A DNA stretch of 11,543 bases from Tritrichomonas foetus (taxonomy: Eukaryota; Parabasalia; Tritrichomonadida; Tritrichomonadidae): NCBI GenBank assembly GCA_001839685.1, contig MLAK01000090.1, forward strand, positions 1 to 11,543, written 5' to 3'. The translations under genes were made by a program, and so were the position numbers. Below the pieces are notes generated by a model. That model was given only the letters and a program-made list of their open reading frames with translations. It ran no database searches and had not been told where the DNA came from. Shown here piece by piece: positions 7,764 through 11,543 of this stretch; the first letter of the stretch is position 1, and every line of letters begins with the position of its first letter.

Positions 7764-8363
7764 ATGAAATCACCAAACGACGAAACTGAAAACGAAGTAA
7801 ACGCGACACATCTCGAAAACAAATCCAGTCGTGCGTATGCTACATTAATCAATCCAAGTAATTCAATGATTTATCATCGAAAATCGTCAGATTTTTCTCA
7901 ATTTGGAAATCTAGGATTTCGACAAGTTGTTAATCGACGACTAATCAATACTGATTTATTATCAATACCAGTTGAGCACGATTCCGAAAATCATAATCAT
8001 CGATCGGATCTTCAATTTTCATCTAATATTTCATCAGAAGACGACAATGATGTTTTTACATCTAACAATGATGGAAATTCCAAAAGAAAAGAAATAAAAT
8101 CAACATCATTTAATATGGTTGTACAAACTGCAGCAATTCGATCTCTTCTTCTTTTCCCTCAAAATCCAACATCAAAAGCGATTAGTGATGAAATATACGC
8201 CAATTTTTTCATAAAATTCGATGAATGGGCTCGTAATCGGAAAAATCCAACTCCAAATGTTTATACTTCATATGATCTTGAAAAATACAATGAAAAAATA
8301 GAAGAACTAGCTAAAGAAGAAAAAAAATGGAGAGATGTTTTAGAAGAAAATGATAATCCATAG
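7764..8363 (+). CDS. Possible Dsn1/Mis13-like kinetochore protein
   Basis: From ATG 7764 the protein has 199 residues. Residues 1-113 are polar, Ser/Asn/Asp-rich and probably disordered; they contain a basic stretch (FRQVVNRRL, 52-60). The C-terminal third resembles the Dsn1/Mis13 domain of the Mis12 complex in order of elements. AAIRSLLLFPQN (123-134) stands where Dsn1 has RMRQLLxWC. ISDEIYANFFIKFDEW (140-155) has the helix ending in Trp. NPTPNVYTS (161-169) corresponds to KPNPxN, and a helix with EELAKEEKKWRDVL (180-193) corresponds to the LxxExxxWDxLL coiled coil. Dsn1 links inner kinetochore CENP-C to Ndc80. The similarity was recognised by eye and is not a database match, so another coiled-coil protein is possible. 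ATG 7764 is the first ATG in frame; the frame is open upstream to 7641. Confidence 0.6.
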   Translation: MKSPNDETENEVNATHLENKSSRAYATLINPSNSMIYHRKSSDFSQFGNLGFRQVVNRRLINTDLLSIPVEHDSENHNHRSDLQFSSNISSEDDNDVFTSNNDGNSKRKEIKSTSFNMVVQTAAIRSLLLFPQNPTSKAISDEIYANFFIKFDEWARNRKNPTPNVYTSYDLEKYNEKIEELAKEEKKWRDVLEENDNP

Positions 8364-8622
8364 CTCAATTTATCTACAATCATTTGCTATACATTTGGTA
8401 TGTATCATTTCCCAATTCTTTTCATTAGTCGATTGATTCACAGGAAAACTTATGATGATATTATTATTACGAAAGTGCGAATATTTTTGAATATTGCAGA
8501 TCTTTTCTATATTAATTTTTGTTTGAAAAGCCAATATTTGTGTTATTATTAAATTGGTTGCGAATTACTTATTTTCATTTTCATTATATTAATCATTGTT
8601 ATCATTTTTCAATCACACGAAG

Positions 8623-8636
8623 TGTTATATATAACA
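8623..8636. repeat. 14-bp perfect palindrome
   Basis: TGTTATATATAACA is its own reverse complement. It lies 18 bp before the minisatellite and shares the GTTATAT core of the repeat unit, so it may be related to how the array arose. Confidence 0.6.
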
Positions 8637-8654
8637 GTTTTCATCGTGATAAAT

Positions 8655-8811
8655 GTTATATTGAGATTAATAATGTTATATTGAGATTAATTATGCTATA
8701 TTGAGATTAACAATGTTATATTGAGATTAACAATGTTATATTGAGATTAACAATGTTATATTGAGATTAACAATGTTATATTGAGATTAACAATGTTATA
8801 TTGATATTAAC
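8655..8811. repeat. 20-bp minisatellite, about eight units
   Basis: Eight consecutive units begin at 8655 and every 20 bases thereafter. Units 4-7 are identical: GTTATATTGAGATTAACAAT. Units 1 and 2 differ at their 3' ends (TAAT and TTAT), unit 3 starts GCTATA, and unit 8 carries a G-to-T change and ends after 17 bases. Homogeneous inner units with diverged edge units are typical of expansion by unequal exchange or replication slippage. Each junction forms the near-palindrome TAACAATGTTA. Confidence 0.95.
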
Positions 8812-9125
8812 TTAACTCTTTGAAACATTTCTTCTATTTTGGCCATACTTAAATAGCAGCAAAAACTGAGCCATAACAAAAATTTGAAATAAAACGAGAG
8901 AAAAAGCATAATGAATTTGTAATATAGTTTTTATTTAACACGTATCATAATATAATATAATATATAAAAAGAATTCATTGTCGCACGAACATGATTTGAA
9001 TCATATCAGTCTAAATCGAAAAACAAAACACAACAAATTTTTGAAAACAAACCAAAAAGAATTGTGAACAATTAACCAAAAACAGTCAATCGAATTCATT
9101 CTTAACGAATTATTGGATCAGTTAG

Positions 9126-10196
9126 TTAGTGATTGGAATTTTTCCGTCTTGGTGGAACTTTTCTAATCAAGTTGGCAATTTGTGGTAAATCAGTCGCTTT
9201 CAGAGACGATGAGTTTTTCAAGGCTGGCCGAACAATAAGCGGTCTTTTCATACTGGCTGTGTTTTGTAAGTGATCAGCAGTACTTTTTGTGTTGAGGCTG
9301 CTAAATTTTGATGCCTTTAGTGGTGTTGGTGATGTTGTCAAATCCTCGTCGTTACAAAGCCAAGGAGAATTTAAAATTTCTTTAGTTGATGGCCGAAGTT
9401 TTGGATCTTTAACCATCATCATGTTGATGAGCGCTTGGATTGGTGGGGAAACGTCAGAGGGAATGGTAAAGTCGCATTGTTCGATTTGCAGAAAAAGTGC
9501 AGTCTGGTTTGGCTCCGTCCATGGAAGTGACCCAGTTGCCATTGTAAACAAAACAACACCAAGTGACCAAATGTCACTTAACTTTCCATCATATTTTTCA
9601 TTATTGATGATCTCTGGCGGAGCATAGAAAGGGGAGCCGCATGGCGTCATTAAAAGCTTCTTAGCACTCAACTCATGACAAAGACCGAAATCTGCAATTT
9701 TCGGATTAAAATCATCATCGAGCAAAATATTTTCAGGCTTCAGATCTCTGTGGGCAACGCTGTGACTGTGTATGTAGTCTAGACCTTCCACGATTTTTTT
9801 GAAAACTCTTTGAAGTTCTGGCTCTCGATATGGTCCGCATTGACATATCATCTGGAAAAGATCCCCGTGCGAGCAGTACTCGAGTATTAAGTAAATATGG
9901 TCAGGATCGTAAACGACTTCCTCGACTGCGACAATACTTTCGTGTTTCATACTTTGCATAATTCGAACTTCTTGCTCGAACCTTACAAAAATATTTAGAC
10001 GTTGAAGAAACTCGCGACTGACTACTTTACACGCAAAGAGCTTTTTGGTGACTGTGTGTTGCAATAATATAACGGCGGCGAATGATCCTCTTCCGAGTGT
10101 TTTCATATACTGATATTTCCCAATTTTTCGTGGAACTTTCAGAACATATTCATCCGTAATTGTTTCGAGGACGTAGGGAAGCGGGTTGTCTGACAT
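9126..10196 (-). CDS. CAMK-like Ser/Thr protein kinase
   Basis: This 356-residue protein has a complete kinase domain (about 28-280) and a short basic, Ser-rich tail. All catalytic elements are present: glycine loop LGRGSFAAV (34-42), ATP-anchoring K57 in FACKVV, alpha-C E76, catalytic loop HRDLKPEN (149-156) and DFG (169-171). The activation segment is MTPCGSPFYAPPE (183-195) with T184 as the likely activating phosphosite, followed by DIW (208-210). The CGSPFYAPPE segment and the lack of extra domains point to the CAMK/CAMKL (SNF1/AMPK-like) group, which is much expanded in trichomonads. No UBA, KA1 or calmodulin-binding region is evident in the tail (281-356). The substrate is unknown. The gene is visibly richer in G+C than its neighbours. 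ATG 10196 is preceded by TCAACC (A 9 nt upstream), a poor initiator match. Confidence 0.95.
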   Translation of the reverse strand: MSDNPLPYVLETITDEYVLKVPRKIGKYQYMKTLGRGSFAAVILLQHTVTKKLFACKVVSREFLQRLNIFVRFEQEVRIMQSMKHESIVAVEEVVYDPDHIYLILEYCSHGDLFQMICQCGPYREPELQRVFKKIVEGLDYIHSHSVAHRDLKPENILLDDDFNPKIADFGLCHELSAKKLLMTPCGSPFYAPPEIINNEKYDGKLSDIWSLGVVLFTMATGSLPWTEPNQTALFLQIEQCDFTIPSDVSPPIQALINMMMVKDPKLRPSTKEILNSPWLCNDEDLTTSPTPLKASKFSSLNTKSTADHLQNTASMKRPLIVRPALKNSSSLKATDLPQIANLIRKVPPRRKNSNH

Positions 10197-10817
10197 TTGT
10201 TGGTTGAGTTACAAATATTAGAAATTACCTTTTCTCACTTTTTCTATAATTTTAAGGATTTAAATAGAATTTATTCCATGATTTGAGATGAGTAAATTCA
10301 TTTTAAATAAAAGTTTCTATTCTGAATTTGGCAATATTTGAAAGATCGACTTTTGAAAAATAGAACAAGATTCATCAATTCTCGGAATAAAATATTTACA
10401 ATAATCAATTTGATTTTGAAATGACTCAAAATTGAATAGATATATAAATCATTTCCGACTTTTTAAATTCACAATTATTGTAAAGTGCTTCAACTTTGAA
10501 GGATGAAAAATAATCTAACTTTTTCAATACGAGCCATTTTTATTCAATGCATGGCTTTTTCAATCAGGAATCCGGAAAATCATCATTCCATATGGAATGT
10601 TCTCCTTATTAAAAGTGGCCCTATTAGTAGAGGCGATAGTTAGAATGAGTGTCATCTTTTCACAAGTTTTTTTTTATTGTTTGATTAATTGATCAAAGAA
10701 TTGCGTCGAAAACATGATTAGAGGCGAATCTAAGCTTTTTTTGATTTTACAAGCATGAATAGAGATATATAAAAGTTAAAACAATTTCATAGAAACAAAT
10801 AAAAATGATTTAAATAA
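10197..10817. other. AT-rich spacer between two minus-strand genes
   Basis: No supported gene is seen. A 43-codon minus-strand frame without ATG (10448-10320) reads FIYLFNFESFQNQIDYCKYF... and a 30-codon plus frame at 10551-10643 reads MAFSIRNPENHHSIWNVLLI.... Both are within chance expectation for this base composition. A 16-bp perfect palindrome, CATTCCATATGGAATG, lies at 10584-10599. This region should hold the promoter of the kinase gene at its left end. Confidence 0.4.
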
Positions 10818-11210
10818 TTACAAACCGATCAAAGCAAAAAGCCAGTTGGAAATTGTGTGGGCTATTCCGACGATATGCGAAAGGTATCCATCACTTGATT
10901 CTCGCTTTTGATTGATCACGGAAATATTATTGATGGATATTAGAGCAGCCGTTGCATAAAATTGACAGGATGTTGTGTAGTTCGCAACTCTATCTATATT
11001 TTTGACAGTTTTCTTGAGCGTGGCGTCAATATCTGCAATCGTATGGTCTATCGAAGAGCATGATCTTTCCATCTCGACAAAAGGTTCGATAATTTTGGAT
11101 CCATCAAGCTCACCTTCTAATTCAGTATTAGATACTCGATCATGATATTCATTAAACCATTCACTGATGTCGTTTGATGAATAATTTAATAAATCTTTCT
11201 CATTTTTCAT
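10818..11210 (-). CDS. Small helical protein, family uncertain
   Basis: This 130-residue protein has a polar N-terminus (1-40). Residues 41-103 are strongly helical with regular hydrophobic spacing (ERSCSSIDHTIADIDATLKK then TVKNIDRVANYTTSCQFYAT), suggesting a coiled coil. The C-terminal 20 residues (GIAHTISNWLFALIGL) are hydrophobic and might be a membrane or bundle helix. The pattern is loosely like BORC subunit 6 (a lysosome-positioning complex, DUF2365), which has a similar LD...L...TxxxQxY run, but this is weak. I do not recognise the gene with confidence. It is probably real: it has coding-like base composition, an ATG start, and a TCATTTT initiator 13 nt upstream, the same distance as the ALG5-like gene. 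A perfect 77-bp tandem duplication lies 47 bp upstream of the ATG. Confidence 0.7.
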   Translation of the reverse strand: MKNEKDLLNYSSNDISEWFNEYHDRVSNTELEGELDGSKIIEPFVEMERSCSSIDHTIADIDATLKKTVKNIDRVANYTTSCQFYATAALISINNISVINQKRESSDGYLSHIVGIAHTISNWLFALIGL

Positions 11211-11218
11211 TTGTAATA

Positions 11219-11225
11219 AAAATGA
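11219..11225 (-). promoter_or_regulatory. Initiator-like element of the 10818-11210 gene
   Basis: On the minus strand this reads TCATTTT with its A at 11223, 13 nt before the ATG at 11210. Sequence and spacing are identical to the element before the ALG5-like gene. Confidence 0.55.
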
Positions 11226-11256
11226 ACTACTTTTTCAATATTTATATAGCTGGATG

Positions 11257-11410
11257 TAGGGCTGAACTTTTTTATAATAGCGTTTTCAAAAAAATTGTGA
11301 GGGCATTTTCTGGTGAAGTGTTTTTCTTGTATCTAGGGCTGAACTTTTTTATAATAGCGTTTTCAAAAAAATTGTGAGGGCATTTTCTGGTGAAGTGTTT
11401 TTCTTGTATC
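11257..11410. repeat. Perfect 77-bp tandem duplication
   Basis: Bases 11257-11333 and 11334-11410 are identical over all 77 positions, including a seven-A and a six-T run; the flanks then diverge. Both copies lie upstream of the minus-strand gene starting at 11210, in its likely promoter. The identity of homopolymer runs implies a recent duplication, or an assembly artefact. No long open frame or known element lies within the unit. Confidence 0.95.
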
Positions 11411-11543
11411 CAAACTCTCAATTTTTCAATATAAGTAATCACTAAAATTCACCTTCTGTACGTTACAGATAGAAATTAATTTTTACTTAAAAACCTAAAT
11501 ATCTTGTCAAATATTTGTATACTTGACTAAAAAAACTCCAGGA

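Larger units (their letters stand above)
8364..9125. other. AT-rich spacer carrying a minisatellite
   Basis: No gene is supported. The spacer holds a 14-bp palindrome, a 20-bp tandem array (both listed separately) and an ATAAT-type simple repeat near 8946-8967. A GTATGT...CACAG pair at 8398-8443 looks like a 46-nt intron but lies after the stop codon of the Dsn1-like gene. A 61-codon frame at 8519-8704 starts with TTG and runs into the repeat array, so it is not credible. Confidence 0.5.

Noticed and set aside
8398..8443. GTATGT...GATTCACAG as a 46-nt intron
   Set aside because: It lies after the stop codon of the Dsn1-like gene, its 3' motif matches the trichomonad consensus poorly, and no coding exon follows.
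8519..8704. 61-codon plus-strand frame
   Set aside because: Starts at TTG, has a composition set by AT-rich sequence, and ends in the minisatellite.
8655..8811. CRISPR-like array
   Set aside because: Units are directly adjacent 20-mers without unique spacers, in a eukaryotic context; it is a minisatellite.
9289..9627. 112-codon plus-strand frame
   Set aside because: It is antisense to the kinase domain, whose motifs are unmistakable on the minus strand.
11174..11377. 67-codon plus-strand frame across the 77-bp duplication
   Set aside because: It overlaps the start of the minus-strand gene, and the two repeat copies are read in different frames, so it is not a repeated peptide.

Overview
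The window looks like nuclear DNA of an AT-rich, intron-poor protist, most likely a trichomonad (Parabasalia; Tritrichomonas- or Trichomonas-like). This is an inference. The proteins are purely eukaryotic: a PP2A B56 subunit, a DPY-30 protein, a CAMK-type kinase, a small two-repeat Myb and an ALG5-like glycosyltransferase. Genes are single-exon ORFs. Two genes carry a TCATTTT initiator-like element with its A exactly 13 nt before the ATG, and several stop codons overlap TAAA, a trichomonad poly(A)-type signal. A eukaryotic tRNA-Gly with internal promoter boxes and a T-run terminator is present.

Layout from left to right. A decayed reading frame (243-1298, +) is interrupted by two in-frame stops. 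A small DPY-30-motif protein follows (1612-1953, +). Next is an ALG5-like GT2 protein with its catalytic motifs lost (2137-3078, -), head to head with tRNA-Gly(GCC) (3175-3245, +). About 1.1 kb without a sound gene follows, with weak coding relics on the minus strand. Then come a 132-aa Myb-like protein (4409-4807, +), about 0.8 kb of AT-rich spacer, a divergent PP2A B56 regulatory subunit (5604-7106, -), and a 199-aa protein resembling the kinetochore protein Dsn1/Mis13 (7764-8363, +). A spacer with an eight-unit 20-bp minisatellite (8655-8811) leads to a complete CAMK-like kinase (9126-10196, -). After another spacer, a 130-aa helical protein (10818-11210, -) has a perfect 77-bp tandem duplication just upstream of its start.

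There is no operon and no obvious shared pathway; these are independently transcribed genes on both strands. The kinase, the B56 subunit, the Dsn1-like protein and the DPY-30 protein could all touch chromosome or cell-cycle control, but nothing in the sequence ties them together. I did not find a clear new multi-gene system. The most interesting items are the apparent ALG5-like pseudoenzyme, the B56 subunit whose motif-binding groove seems lost, the Dsn1-like candidate and the promoter-proximal 77-bp duplication.
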